Virus record (IMG/VR): IMGVR_UViG_3300042907_001132
Location: 1-56,155 of that record
DNA from: a virus
DNA length: 56,155 nt
Direction: 5' to 3' (one strand)
The translations under genes and the position numbers were made by a program. The notes below the pieces were generated by a model. It was not told where the DNA came from and did not search any database. It saw only the letters and a program-made list of their open reading frames with translations. Below are positions 8,474 through 15,687 of this stretch, one piece after another; within the stretch, counting starts at the first letter, position 1, and the number at the start of each line of letters is the position of its first letter.

Positions 8474-8788
8474 ATGTCAGCACAATACTTTGCACAAATT
8501 GATGAAAACAATGTTGTAACCCATGTCGCTGTGGTGCAACGAGATTTTCTTGAAGCGAACCCTGAACGATACACAGGCACTTGGGTTGAAACATTTTTTG
8601 ATACGGCAGGTAAACAATACGCCGGTGTTGGTTACGAGTATTTACCTGATGCACAAGATTTTAGACCGCAACAACCGTATCCGTCTTGGACTTGGGCAAA
8701 TAAAGTTTGGAATCCACCAACACCTATGCCAACAGACGACAAAATGTATTCTTGGAACGAATCAGAACTTGAATGGGTTGAGGTTTAG
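8474..8788 (+). CDS. Small adhesin-partner protein (long form)
   Basis: A 104-aa protein with a strong AGGAG six bases before the ATG at 8474, unlike most partners, which rely on stop/start overlap. Its conserved blocks are FAQIDENNVVTHVAVV, FLEANPERYTGTWVETFFDTAG, YAGVGYEYLPDAQDF, PYPSWTWANKVW and PPTPMPTD. The FLEANP segment is shared only with the partner at 10877, and both follow type B adhesins, so there is a type-specific N-terminal half. Function unknown. Confidence 0.7.
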   Translation: MSAQYFAQIDENNVVTHVAVVQRDFLEANPERYTGTWVETFFDTAGKQYAGVGYEYLPDAQDFRPQQPYPSWTWANKVWNPPTPMPTDDKMYSWNESELEWVEV

Positions 8789-8791
8789 TTT

Positions 8792-9724
8792 ATGGCTGCA
8801 AGGTTGATGGGTTATGTTTCGGCTTCAAACACACCGACAGTAATTTTGGCGAATGTTACTGGTGTCCCAACTTCTTTAACCGTTGATTACTTAGTTCTTG
8901 GTGGCGGAGGTGGAGGTGGCGGTGAACTTGCTACAGGCTTTTGCGCTGGTGGTGGCGGTGCTGGTGGTATGCGTTGCACAGTAACCGCAACTGGTGGCGG
9001 TGGTTCTCTGCCTTCAGCATTATCGCTTTCTACTTACACAAATTATGCAGTAGCCGTTGGGGCAGGTGGCGCTGGTGGTGTTACTCGTGCAAGTGGAACA
9101 TCTGGTTCAGCAAGTTCATTTAGCACGGTTTCAGTATCTGGCGGTGGCGGAGGTGGAAGTCCAGATGGAGCAGGTTTAAACGGTGGTTGTGGTGGTGGAG
9201 GTGGTGGTGCTTTTAGCGCAACTTTAAAATCTGGTGGTACTGGAACAAGTAACGAAGGTTACGCAGGTGGAACAAATAGTTCAATAAACTCTGCTGGTGG
9301 TGGCGGTGGCACAAGTGCTGTCGGCACTAATAGCGTAAGTACTGGTTCGTCTGGTAATGGTGGAAACGGTACGGCTTCAAGCATTACTGGAACCTCCGTA
9401 ACATACGGAGGAGGCGGTGGAGGAGGCGGAGGAAACTGGTCTAGCAACGGTATGGGCGGAACTGGTGGTGGCGGTAGCACAAGCAAATATGGTGATGCTG
9501 GTCGTGGTGCTGCAAATCTTGGTGGTGGCGGTGGCGGCTGTTCTGGCGGCGCTATTGACGGTAACGGTGGTCAAGGTGGAAGCGGTGTAGTTATTCTTCG
9601 CTACTCAGACGCTTATAGTATTCTTTTTGGTGCTGGTGTAGCAGGCGCAGAATCGGCTGCATCGGGCGGATATAAGCGAGCAACCATTTATACTGGTTCT
9701 GGAAATGTTAGTTGGTATCAATAA
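8792..9724 (+). CDS. Glycine-rich tail adhesin, type A
   Basis: A 310-aa protein: AARLMGYVSASNTPT leader, VDYLVLGGGGGGGG, polyglycine body with variable inserts, then SGVVILRYSDAY and the conserved type A tail AESAASGGYKRATI, ending VSWYQ. Its leader, including the upstream junction, is identical for 45 bases to the cassette starting at 11105, while the glycine body differs, so the ends are conserved and the middle is variable. The TAA overlaps the next ATG by one base. Confidence 0.75.
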   Translation: MAARLMGYVSASNTPTVILANVTGVPTSLTVDYLVLGGGGGGGGELATGFCAGGGGAGGMRCTVTATGGGGSLPSALSLSTYTNYAVAVGAGGAGGVTRASGTSGSASSFSTVSVSGGGGGGSPDGAGLNGGCGGGGGGAFSATLKSGGTGTSNEGYAGGTNSSINSAGGGGGTSAVGTNSVSTGSSGNGGNGTASSITGTSVTYGGGGGGGGGNWSSNGMGGTGGGGSTSKYGDAGRGAANLGGGGGGCSGGAIDGNGGQGGSGVVILRYSDAYSILFGAGVAGAESAASGGYKRATIYTGSGNVSWYQ

Positions 9725-10002
9725 TGGCTCATTACGCATTTCTTGATGGAAACAATGTCGTTGTCAAAGTAATTGTTGGCATTGACGAAACACAAACACA
9801 AGTTGATACTGACGGCAAAGTTGTTGGCGGTTCAACAGAAGCGTGGGAAAAGTTTTATGAATCGCAAGCAATACATCTAGGTTTAACCTGCAAACGCACC
9901 TCATACAACGGGAACATTCGTGGCAGATACGCAGGTATCGGTTACACCTATGACGCTGTTGCTGACGAGTTCATCGCACCTGTTATCGAGAGTGAGGTTT
10001 AA
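9724..10002 (+). CDS. Small adhesin-partner protein (short form)
   Basis: A 92-aa protein starting MAHYAFLDGNNVVVKVIVG; the ATG at 9724 is preferred over 9712. It is a close paralogue of the protein at 454-729: SYNGNIRGRYAGIGYTYD and IAPVIESEV are shared and long stretches of DNA in this part are nearly identical. Both follow type A adhesins, supporting type-specific pairing. Function unknown. Confidence 0.7.
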   Translation: MAHYAFLDGNNVVVKVIVGIDETQTQVDTDGKVVGGSTEAWEKFYESQAIHLGLTCKRTSYNGNIRGRYAGIGYTYDAVADEFIAPVIESEV

Positions 10003-10004
10003 CT

Positions 10005-10880
10005 ATGCCGAACAGGCGTGAACTCGGATATGTGAGTGCTGGAAGCACAAGCACTATTGTTGCTACTACAGGTTATGGTGTGGCGACTGGTGGCACTTCA
10101 AGTTCTATAACTGTTTCTTCACAGAACTGTACGCTTCTAACTTTTACGAGCGACAGCAATCTTGTTGTTACTACAGCAGGTTTGTTTGACGTTTTGCTTG
10201 TCGGTGGTGGCGGTGGCGGTCACGCTGGTTCGAGTTTATATGGCGGCGGCGGTGCGGGTGGCGGTGCTGTAGTTGGCATAAATTCTGCAACCACAATTTA
10301 TTTGACTGCCGCTACTTATGCCGTTGATGTTGGTGCTGGTGGTGCTGGTGCTGGTGGCGCAAATAGCGCAACAACAGGGTTAGGTAGTTCTGTTGGAAGT
10401 GTAATTGCTTGTGCTGGTGGCGGTTCAACAGGTGCAGTTGCACAAGCAGGCCAAAAAGATAGTGCAGGCGGTTCAGGAGCAGGCGGTTCAGCAGGTGCTA
10501 CAGGTGCAGTTAGTTTGGAATTAGCAAACGGCAACAACGGCGGCAACGGCGGAAGCACAGCAGAATTTACGGGTGGCGGTGGCGGTGGTGCAGGTGGCGT
10601 TGGCGGCAATGGCGGCGCAACTAATGGGGGCACAGGCGGAAACGGTATTGACATTTCACCGTTTATAACTGGTGCAACATATTATGCGGGTGCAGGCGGT
10701 GGCGGTGGCGGTAAAACAACTGGTGGCACGGCTGGAAATGGTGGCGTTGCAGGTAAAACTACAGGCAACGGCAACGCAGGCGTAAATTATGGTGCTGGTG
10801 GTGGGTCGTGTGCAAATAGTTCAGGTAGCACAGGTGGCGCAGGTGCGGCTGGGGTTGTTTATGTCAGGTTTAAAGTATGA
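10005..10880 (+). CDS. Glycine-rich tail adhesin, type B
   Basis: A 291-aa protein: NRRELGYVSAGSTSTIV leader, GYGVATGGTSSSITV, CTLLTFTSDSNLVVTT, GLFDVLLVGGGGGG, polyglycine body and a VVYVRFKV end. Its leader and start junction are almost identical in DNA to the double adhesin at 6751, and the segment IDISPFITGATYYAGAGG closely matches the second unit of that protein (IDISGFITGATYYAGAGG). This indicates recent duplication or recombination between the two. Confidence 0.75.
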   Translation: MPNRRELGYVSAGSTSTIVATTGYGVATGGTSSSITVSSQNCTLLTFTSDSNLVVTTAGLFDVLLVGGGGGGHAGSSLYGGGGAGGGAVVGINSATTIYLTAATYAVDVGAGGAGAGGANSATTGLGSSVGSVIACAGGGSTGAVAQAGQKDSAGGSGAGGSAGATGAVSLELANGNNGGNGGSTAEFTGGGGGGAGGVGGNGGATNGGTGGNGIDISPFITGATYYAGAGGGGGGKTTGGTAGNGGVAGKTTGNGNAGVNYGAGGGSCANSSGSTGGAGAAGVVYVRFKV

Positions 10881-11101
10881 AAACTTTTTTTGCTCAACTT
10901 AACGATGACAATGTTGTTATCGATGTTCATTGTGTTACACAAGAGTTTTTGGAAGCGAACCCTGACCGCTATCAGGGCACTTGGGTTGAAACTTTTTTTG
11001 ATACAGCAGGCAAAACTTATGCTGGTATCGGCTGGACATATGATGAGGCGACACAAGATTTTGTTGCACCACCAAGTCCTGTTATCGAGAGTGAGGTTTA
11101 G
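10877..11101 (+). CDS. Small adhesin-partner protein (short form)
   Basis: A 74-aa protein; its ATG overlaps the adhesin stop by four bases (ATGA). The N-terminal half (FFAQLNDDNVVIDVHCV, FLEANPDRYQGTWVETFFDTAG) matches the type B partner at 8474, but the C-terminal half switches to the short PVIESEV ending seen after type A adhesins at 454 and 9724. It is therefore a mosaic of the two partner classes. Function unknown. Confidence 0.7.
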   Translation: MKTFFAQLNDDNVVIDVHCVTQEFLEANPDRYQGTWVETFFDTAGKTYAGIGWTYDEATQDFVAPPSPVIESEV

Positions 11102-11104
11102 TTT

Positions 11105-11998
11105 ATGGCTGCAAGGTTGATGGGTTATGTTTCGGCTAGCAACACACCGACAATCGTAAGTGCTGTTGGTGGCATAACTGTTGATTATCTTGTTATCGGC
11201 GGTGGCGGTTCAGGCGGAGCATTTGATATTCCTCTTGATGGTTATTTTACTGGAAATAACGGAAATGCAAGCATATTCTCAACCATTGTTTCTCGTGGCG
11301 GTGGTGGTGGCGGTAAATATCAAAATGGAAACGGTTTAGCAGGCGGTTCTGGTGGTGGTGCTGGTGGTGGCACAACTGGTGTTGGCGGAACTGGTGAAAG
11401 TGGTCAAGGTTTTGCAGGTGGCGTAAATACTACTGGAACTAACGGCGGTGGTGGTGGTGGCGGTGCTGGTGCGGTTGGTGGTGTCGGTGCAAACGGTGCT
11501 GGTGGTGCTGGTGTAGCAAACGACATTACTGGAACATCTGTTACTCGTGCTGGTGGCGGTGGTGGTGGCGCAAGCGGAGCAGGTGGTTCGGGCGGTGGCG
11601 GTGCTGCTGCTTCGGGTGGCACGAATGCAGGTGCTGGCACAGTCAATACAGGTAGTGGTGGTGGTGCTTCACTCGTATCAGGAACTGCTGGTCACGGTGG
11701 CGGTGGTGCTGGTGGGTTTCGTTCAACAGTTACAGCAACAGGCGGTGGCGGTAGTTTAGAAACCCCACTTGATATTTCGCCTTCAACCAATGTTGTTGTT
11801 TCGGTTGGTGCGGGTGGTGCAAAAATAGATACAACAGGTGACTCTGGTGCAGGCGGTAGTGGTGTAGTGATACTTCGCTATTCAGATTCAAGAACGATTA
11901 CTTTCGGAACAGGTTTAACTGGCACGGAAAGCGCAGCAAGCGGTGGATACAAACGGGCAACAATTACGGCTGGCACGGGATATGTGAGTTGGGCATAA
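11105..11998 (+). CDS. Glycine-rich tail adhesin, type A
   Basis: A 297-aa protein with the AARLMGYVSASNTPT leader and VDYLVIGGGG, but the polyglycine body is rearranged relative to the cassette at 8792: the FRSTVTATGGGGSLE block, N-terminal in the other type A proteins, lies near the C-terminus here (about residues 200-215). It ends with SGVVILRYSDS and the type A tail SAASGGYKRATI...VSWA. The internal shuffling fits recombination between glycine repeats. The stop overlaps the next ATG by one base. Confidence 0.75.
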   Translation: MAARLMGYVSASNTPTIVSAVGGITVDYLVIGGGGSGGAFDIPLDGYFTGNNGNASIFSTIVSRGGGGGGKYQNGNGLAGGSGGGAGGGTTGVGGTGESGQGFAGGVNTTGTNGGGGGGGAGAVGGVGANGAGGAGVANDITGTSVTRAGGGGGGASGAGGSGGGGAAASGGTNAGAGTVNTGSGGGASLVSGTAGHGGGGAGGFRSTVTATGGGGSLETPLDISPSTNVVVSVGAGGAKIDTTGDSGAGGSGVVILRYSDSRTITFGTGLTGTESAASGGYKRATITAGTGYVSWA

Positions 11999-12363
11999 TG
12001 GCACATTACGCATATTTAGATAGCAACAATGTTGTGGTCAAAGTTTTGACAGGCGTTGATGAAACAGTTACACAAAACGGTGTTGGCGGTTCTTCGGAGG
12101 CGTGGGAACAGTTTTATGAAAGCCTAGAATGGAACGCAGGTCTGACCTGTAAACGAACTTCATACAACGGCAACATTCGCAAACGATACGCAGGCATTGG
12201 CTTTATTTATCTGCCTGATGCTGATGTGTTCGTCTTACCACAACCATACGGTTCGTGGACTCTAGATGCCAACTACGATTGGCAACCACCAACACCGAAG
12301 CCTGATGGCAACTATAGATGGTTTGAACCAAACCAAGTGTGGATAGAAATTGTTGAGTCGTAG
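11998..12363 (+). CDS. Small adhesin-partner protein (long form)
   Basis: A 121-aa protein, MAHYAYLDSNNVVVKVLTGVDETV. The N-terminal half belongs to the type A class (VGGSSEAWEQFYES, CKRTSYNGNIRKRYAGIGFIYLPDADVF), while the C-terminal half has the PSWTLD...WQPPTPKPDG extension like the partners at 2320 and 8474. It is the last gene of the adhesin/partner array; a 123-bp gap follows. Function unknown. Confidence 0.7.
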   Translation: MAHYAYLDSNNVVVKVLTGVDETVTQNGVGGSSEAWEQFYESLEWNAGLTCKRTSYNGNIRKRYAGIGFIYLPDADVFVLPQPYGSWTLDANYDWQPPTPKPDGNYRWFEPNQVWIEIVES

Positions 12364-12379
12364 ATGTGGGTCGCAATTT

Positions 12380-12408
12380 AACTAGGTGACTGATACCGCT
12401 ACCAGCAA
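12380..12408 (+). repeat. 29-bp intergenic repeat, copy B
   Basis: Differs from copy A (2654-2682) at two positions. It lies in the 123-bp gap between the last adhesin partner and the glycosyltransferase, 43 bases upstream of a consensus TATAAT. Its position before the start of a gene is the same as for copies A and C. Confidence 0.6.
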
Positions 12409-12450
12409 TCCTTTAGTTTTCCGTAAAAGCAGCGAAAAGCTACTTGAGAG

Positions 12451-12456
12451 TATAAT
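12451..12456 (+). promoter_or_regulatory. Candidate -10 box for the glycosyltransferase gene
   Basis: A perfect TATAAT 31 bases before the ATG at 12487. No good -35 hexamer stands 16-18 bases upstream, so an activator, perhaps acting at the 29-bp repeat, may be needed. The Shine-Dalgarno GGGAG lies 7 bases before the start. Confidence 0.4.
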
Positions 12457-12486
12457 ATAGACGATAAGACGCGTGGGAGAAAACGT

Positions 12487-14226
12487 ATGAAGATCGCTGT
12501 ATACACAATAGCGCTAAACGAGCAAAAATTTGTAAAGCCTTGGTATGAATCGGCAAAGGATGCGGACTACCTGTTGATCGCTGACACTGGATCTACCGAC
12601 GACACAGTAGAAACGGCTCGCGAACTGGGAATCAACGTAGTGTCAATCTGTGTTAGGCCTTGGCGATTTGACGATGCAAGAAATGCGTCATTGGCCATGA
12701 TTCCAGCTGACATCGACTACTGCATCGCTCTTGACATGGACGAGGTGTTAGTCGCCGGCTGGAGAGAACACTTTGAAAAGACACCGCCGGGAGTGACTCG
12801 CCCAAGATACAAGTACGTGTGGAACTGGAATCCAGACGGCACCGAAGGCTTAGTTTATGGCGCGGACAAGGCTCACGCAAGAAAAGGATATCGTTGGCGA
12901 CACCCAGTGCATGAGGTGTTGAGTCCAACTGATGGAGAGGTGCAGAGTTGGATTGGAATGCAGATTCATCATTTTGCTGATCATTCAAAGTCGCGCGGAC
13001 AGTACCTTCCTCTTCTTAAGAAAGCAGTTGATGAACTTCCAAACGACGATCGCAACGCGTATTACTACGCTCGTGAGTTGTTTTTTCACGGTCAAAGCGA
13101 TCAAGCATTGACAGAGTTCAAGCGACACCTCGCTCTTCCAACGGCGCAGTGGCGTCCCGAGCGCGCGGCGTCGATGCGCTATCTTGCGAAGGTAGAAACG
13201 TCGGAGGCTGAGACCTGGCTTCTACGCGCGTGCGCAGAGGCGCCGGATTTTCGCGAGCCGTGGGTAGAGCTTGCGAGTCATTACTATGGCAAGAAACAGT
13301 GGGCGAACAGTTTGGCCGCGGCGCAACGTGCACTCGCGATAAAAGAAAAGCCGCTGCTGTATCTTTGCGATGCATACTCGTGGGGCGCGGCTCCGCACGA
13401 TTTTGCCGCGATCGCGTCTTCGTACCTAGGCCAAAAGAAACAGGCGATCGACTACTGCCATGACGCGCTTCGCATCGAGCCTAACAACGAGCGCATGCAG
13501 GGGAACATGTCTCTGATGCTGCGCGATCATTACTATGAAAAGATCACCGCGGTTATTCCAACTAAATCAAACGTAGACGGAGCTCTAGATGTCATCGATC
13601 GTCTTCAAAAAGACGGTCAGGTAGAGACAATCGTGGTTGTTGCTGACGGACCTGACGCCTTTGCAACGTATGAAAAGTTGCTTGCCGACAAGAAAAACGT
13701 CGTGCTAAAACAGGTAAAGCTCGGCGCCGGTATTCACGTCATGTGGAATCTTGGCATCGATGTCGCGATCGAAAAAGGCACAGGAGCAGTATTCATAAAT
13801 GACGATGTAATTCTTGGAGATCACTGCGCTGGAGCACTGGCGTCCCTACTTGAGTACGACAAGTCAATTGGAATTGCCTGTGCGGGATATGACTATCGTA
13901 AGTTTACAGACATCGTTCAAGATGTGAACACCGTGTGCAACGGTCGCTATGACGGCACCGGCGGACTTGCTGGATTCTGCATGGCGCTGTCAAAAGATCT
14001 TACTAAGACATGGCGCTTCGATGAGTCAATGAAGTGGTGGTACGGCGACAATGACGTGTTGAACTGGGTTCTTAGGACTCAAAAACGTCGCGCGGTTATT
14101 ACAAGTGTAGCTCGCTGTAGCGGCAACAGCTCAAGTACGATTGAAAATGATCCGCCAGACAACTTTGTTCAAACTGTTCAAAACGATAAGTTGAAATTTT
14201 ACATTAAATGGAACATTGAGGACTGA
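12487..14226 (+). CDS. Bifunctional family-2-type glycosyltransferase with central TPR-like region
   Basis: A 579-aa protein of three parts. Residues 1-180 form a GT-A/GT2 domain: ALNEQKFV, IADTGSTDDTVETA for the nucleotide sugar, and LDMDEVL as the metal-binding DxD. Residues 190-345 are helical TPR-like repeats (YYARELFFHGQSDQALTEF, ALAIKEKPLLYLCDAYSWG). Residues 355-579 look like a second GT2 domain: VIPTKSNVDGALDVIDRL, VADGPD, FINDDVIL. Substrates are unknown. It follows the adhesin array on the same strand behind a separate promoter, so glycosylation of fibres or host surface sugars is possible. Bases 13118-13470 are GC-richer than the surroundings. Confidence 0.8.
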   Translation: MKIAVYTIALNEQKFVKPWYESAKDADYLLIADTGSTDDTVETARELGINVVSICVRPWRFDDARNASLAMIPADIDYCIALDMDEVLVAGWREHFEKTPPGVTRPRYKYVWNWNPDGTEGLVYGADKAHARKGYRWRHPVHEVLSPTDGEVQSWIGMQIHHFADHSKSRGQYLPLLKKAVDELPNDDRNAYYYARELFFHGQSDQALTEFKRHLALPTAQWRPERAASMRYLAKVETSEAETWLLRACAEAPDFREPWVELASHYYGKKQWANSLAAAQRALAIKEKPLLYLCDAYSWGAAPHDFAAIASSYLGQKKQAIDYCHDALRIEPNNERMQGNMSLMLRDHYYEKITAVIPTKSNVDGALDVIDRLQKDGQVETIVVVADGPDAFATYEKLLADKKNVVLKQVKLGAGIHVMWNLGIDVAIEKGTGAVFINDDVILGDHCAGALASLLEYDKSIGIACAGYDYRKFTDIVQDVNTVCNGRYDGTGGLAGFCMALSKDLTKTWRFDESMKWWYGDNDVLNWVLRTQKRRAVITSVARCSGNSSSTIENDPPDNFVQTVQNDKLKFYIKWNIED

Positions 14227-14227
14227 C

Positions 14228-14743
14228 ATGCATGGCAATGTAATGAACTGGGTAGCACGGTGCTTGGACCTGCGAAAGACGCTAGTCTCAAAGAGCACAT
14301 CGGCGCGCGTGCTTGAAATTGGCAGCTTGGATATAAATGGAAGTGTTAGGCCGCTGTTTGCAAACACGATCTCGGACGGTGGATTATTCTTTGGAATCGA
14401 CGTGCAAGAAGGTCCGGGCGTTGATCTTGTCGCTGATGCCAGCGTCTATAAAAGCGATGTTCAGTACGATGTAGTAGTTTGCGCTGAGGTATTTGAACAT
14501 ACTGCTGTCTGGCCAAAGATCGTTAAAAATGCGCACTCACTACTTGTTCCAGGTGGAATGTTTATCGCGACTATGGCCGGTGAAGGACGACCGCCACACT
14601 CGGCTATTGATGAAAATCCAATTCGCAGCTGGGAATACTACAAAAACGTCACTAAGACAGACCTTGAAAAACAACTTGCAATTTTTTCAGATTTTAAGGT
14701 TGACGTAGTTGATACTGATACTAGATGCTGGGCTTTAAAGTAG
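14228..14743 (+). CDS. SAM-dependent methyltransferase
   Basis: A 171-aa protein. The ATG at 14228 follows the glycosyltransferase TGA by one base and has GAGGA just upstream; an in-frame TTG at 14216 is less likely. Class I methyltransferase features are VLEIGSLDINGS (motif I), FGIDVQEGPGVDLVADA (motif II) and CAEVFEH (motif IV, as in small-molecule or sugar methyltransferases), then LLVPGGMFI. Coupling to the glycosyltransferase suggests it methylates the sugar or glycan made by that enzyme; inferred. Its 3' end overlaps that of the convergent WhiB gene by 23 bases. Confidence 0.75.
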   Translation: MHGNVMNWVARCLDLRKTLVSKSTSARVLEIGSLDINGSVRPLFANTISDGGLFFGIDVQEGPGVDLVADASVYKSDVQYDVVVCAEVFEHTAVWPKIVKNAHSLLVPGGMFIATMAGEGRPPHSAIDENPIRSWEYYKNVTKTDLEKQLAIFSDFKVDVVDTDTRCWALK

Positions 14744-15254
14744 ACTTTTTACTTTTCTTAGTCTTAGTTTTTTCGCGTTCTACTTTCTTTTTCTTAGCAC
14801 GTGCGGCGCGTTCTGCATGATAAGCGATCACCGCATTGGCACTCGTTCTGCTGCGCCATGTGAATTCGCAAGTTGAGCACCGCACAAGTTTCATTGTTGT
14901 CCATCTGCCTCCTTCTGGGGACTCTGCAACAACAACTTCTAGTTTGTCGGGCCTCGCTGCGCAATACGGACAGTTAGGAAACCGCTGTCTACGAGCTTCT
15001 TTACCTTCTTGGTTCACAGAAAGCGCACGTCTAAGTTCGCCTTCATCTTTTCCGCCCCAAATTCCCCATATCTGTTTGTTTTCAAGAGCGTACTTTAAAC
15101 AGTCACTGCGTGCTTCACATCCGTAACACAGGTTCTTGGCATCGTATTTTTCTCGTGGCTCGTTAGAGAAGAAGAATTTGCTGAGATGTTTATGCTCAGG
15201 CTCTGCGCACTTCGCGCTGTCTTGCCAGTCAGTTTGGCTTAACCTGTGCTTCAA
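14721..15254 (-). CDS. WhiB-family Fe-S transcriptional regulator with C-terminal zinc ribbon
   Basis: A 177-aa protein, probably from a TTG at 15254 that overlaps the upstream stop (TTGA). WhiB signature: DWQDSAKC with Cys16, then Cys43-x2-Cys46-x5-Cys52 to hold a [4Fe-4S] cluster, followed by GIWGGKDEGELR, the G-[VI]-W-G-G turn. Residues 90-135 add two C-x2-C pairs (CPYC, CSTC) typical of a zinc ribbon, and the C-terminus is a lysine-rich tail. WhiB proteins bind sigma factors in actinobacteria and phage copies can block host WhiB. The zinc ribbon makes it longer than the usual 80-120 aa. Confidence 0.87.
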   Translation of the reverse strand: MKHRLSQTDWQDSAKCAEPEHKHLSKFFFSNEPREKYDAKNLCYGCEARSDCLKYALENKQIWGIWGGKDEGELRRALSVNQEGKEARRQRFPNCPYCAARPDKLEVVVAESPEGGRWTTMKLVRCSTCEFTWRSRTSANAVIAYHAERAARAKKKKVEREKTKTKKSKKSTLKPSI

Positions 15255-15589
15255 GAGAACTCAACCCAAGTAACTTCAATGATATCGTCCACGTAGTTTC
15301 CGTCAGGAGTTTCTCCCAGTTCGTCACACACTGAATAGTCGATTTCACCATCTACTTCTCCGGCGTACCCTTGAATAACAGAAGCAGCCTCAGCAAGTCT
15401 GTACCCGTCTCCAAGAGATACTGCAGAGCCATCTCGTTGAAGTGATGAAGCAAGCGCGCGGCGAACAACATCGTGCTCTAGGTCAACATGACCTTCAGTG
15501 AAAAATACTAGACTCGAGCTAGTTAAAGGAGAATAAGAATAGCCAGTCCACTCCCACCATAGGCATTCTCCAACACGCGAGTCTTTCAT
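15251..15589 (-). CDS. Hypothetical acidic protein
   Basis: A 112-aa protein starting MKDSRVGECLWWEWTGY. It is acidic, with a Glu/Asp-rich second half (GEVDGEIDYSVCDELGETPD) and no motif I recognise. Its TGA overlaps the WhiB TTG by four bases, so the two are co-translated and it may act with the regulator. No convincing Shine-Dalgarno precedes it. The 98-bp upstream gap holds TACAAT near the start, a possible -10, and a tandem 9-mer AACTGAGTG at 15663-15680. Confidence 0.6.
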   Translation of the reverse strand: MKDSRVGECLWWEWTGYSYSPLTSSSLVFFTEGHVDLEHDVVRRALASSLQRDGSAVSLGDGYRLAEAASVIQGYAGEVDGEIDYSVCDELGETPDGNYVDDIIEVTWVEFS

Positions 15590-15687
15590 ACGTATTCATA
15601 TTGTATCTCATGTCATCTAAGAAAAGTGATTGAAACTATACCGCAAAATATGTCTGCGGTTAAACTGAGTGAACTGAGTGGCTAGTC

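Noticed and set aside
1-12000. Long Pro-rich ORFs on the minus strand opposite the glycine-rich genes (for example 7389-7598, 9259-9486, 10316-10654, 11404-11646)
   Set aside because: They are the antisense of GGT/GGC glycine codons, which read as ACC/GCC-type Pro and Ala codons. They have no ribosome sites and no independent conservation signal.
1-12363. Diversity-generating retroelement acting on the adhesins
   Set aside because: No reverse transcriptase, template repeat or accessory gene is present in the window, and the variation is block-wise rather than adenine-directed.
13118-13463. Pair of ORFs on both strands inside the glycosyltransferase gene (13118-13375 minus, 13230-13463 plus)
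   Set aside because: Both are frame shadows of the GC-rich TPR-like middle; the glycosyltransferase frame is continuous and conserved in pattern.
15663-15680. Tandem 9-mer AACTGAGTG as a possible iteron
   Set aside because: Only two copies and no further similar sites in the gap; too little for an origin or operator claim.
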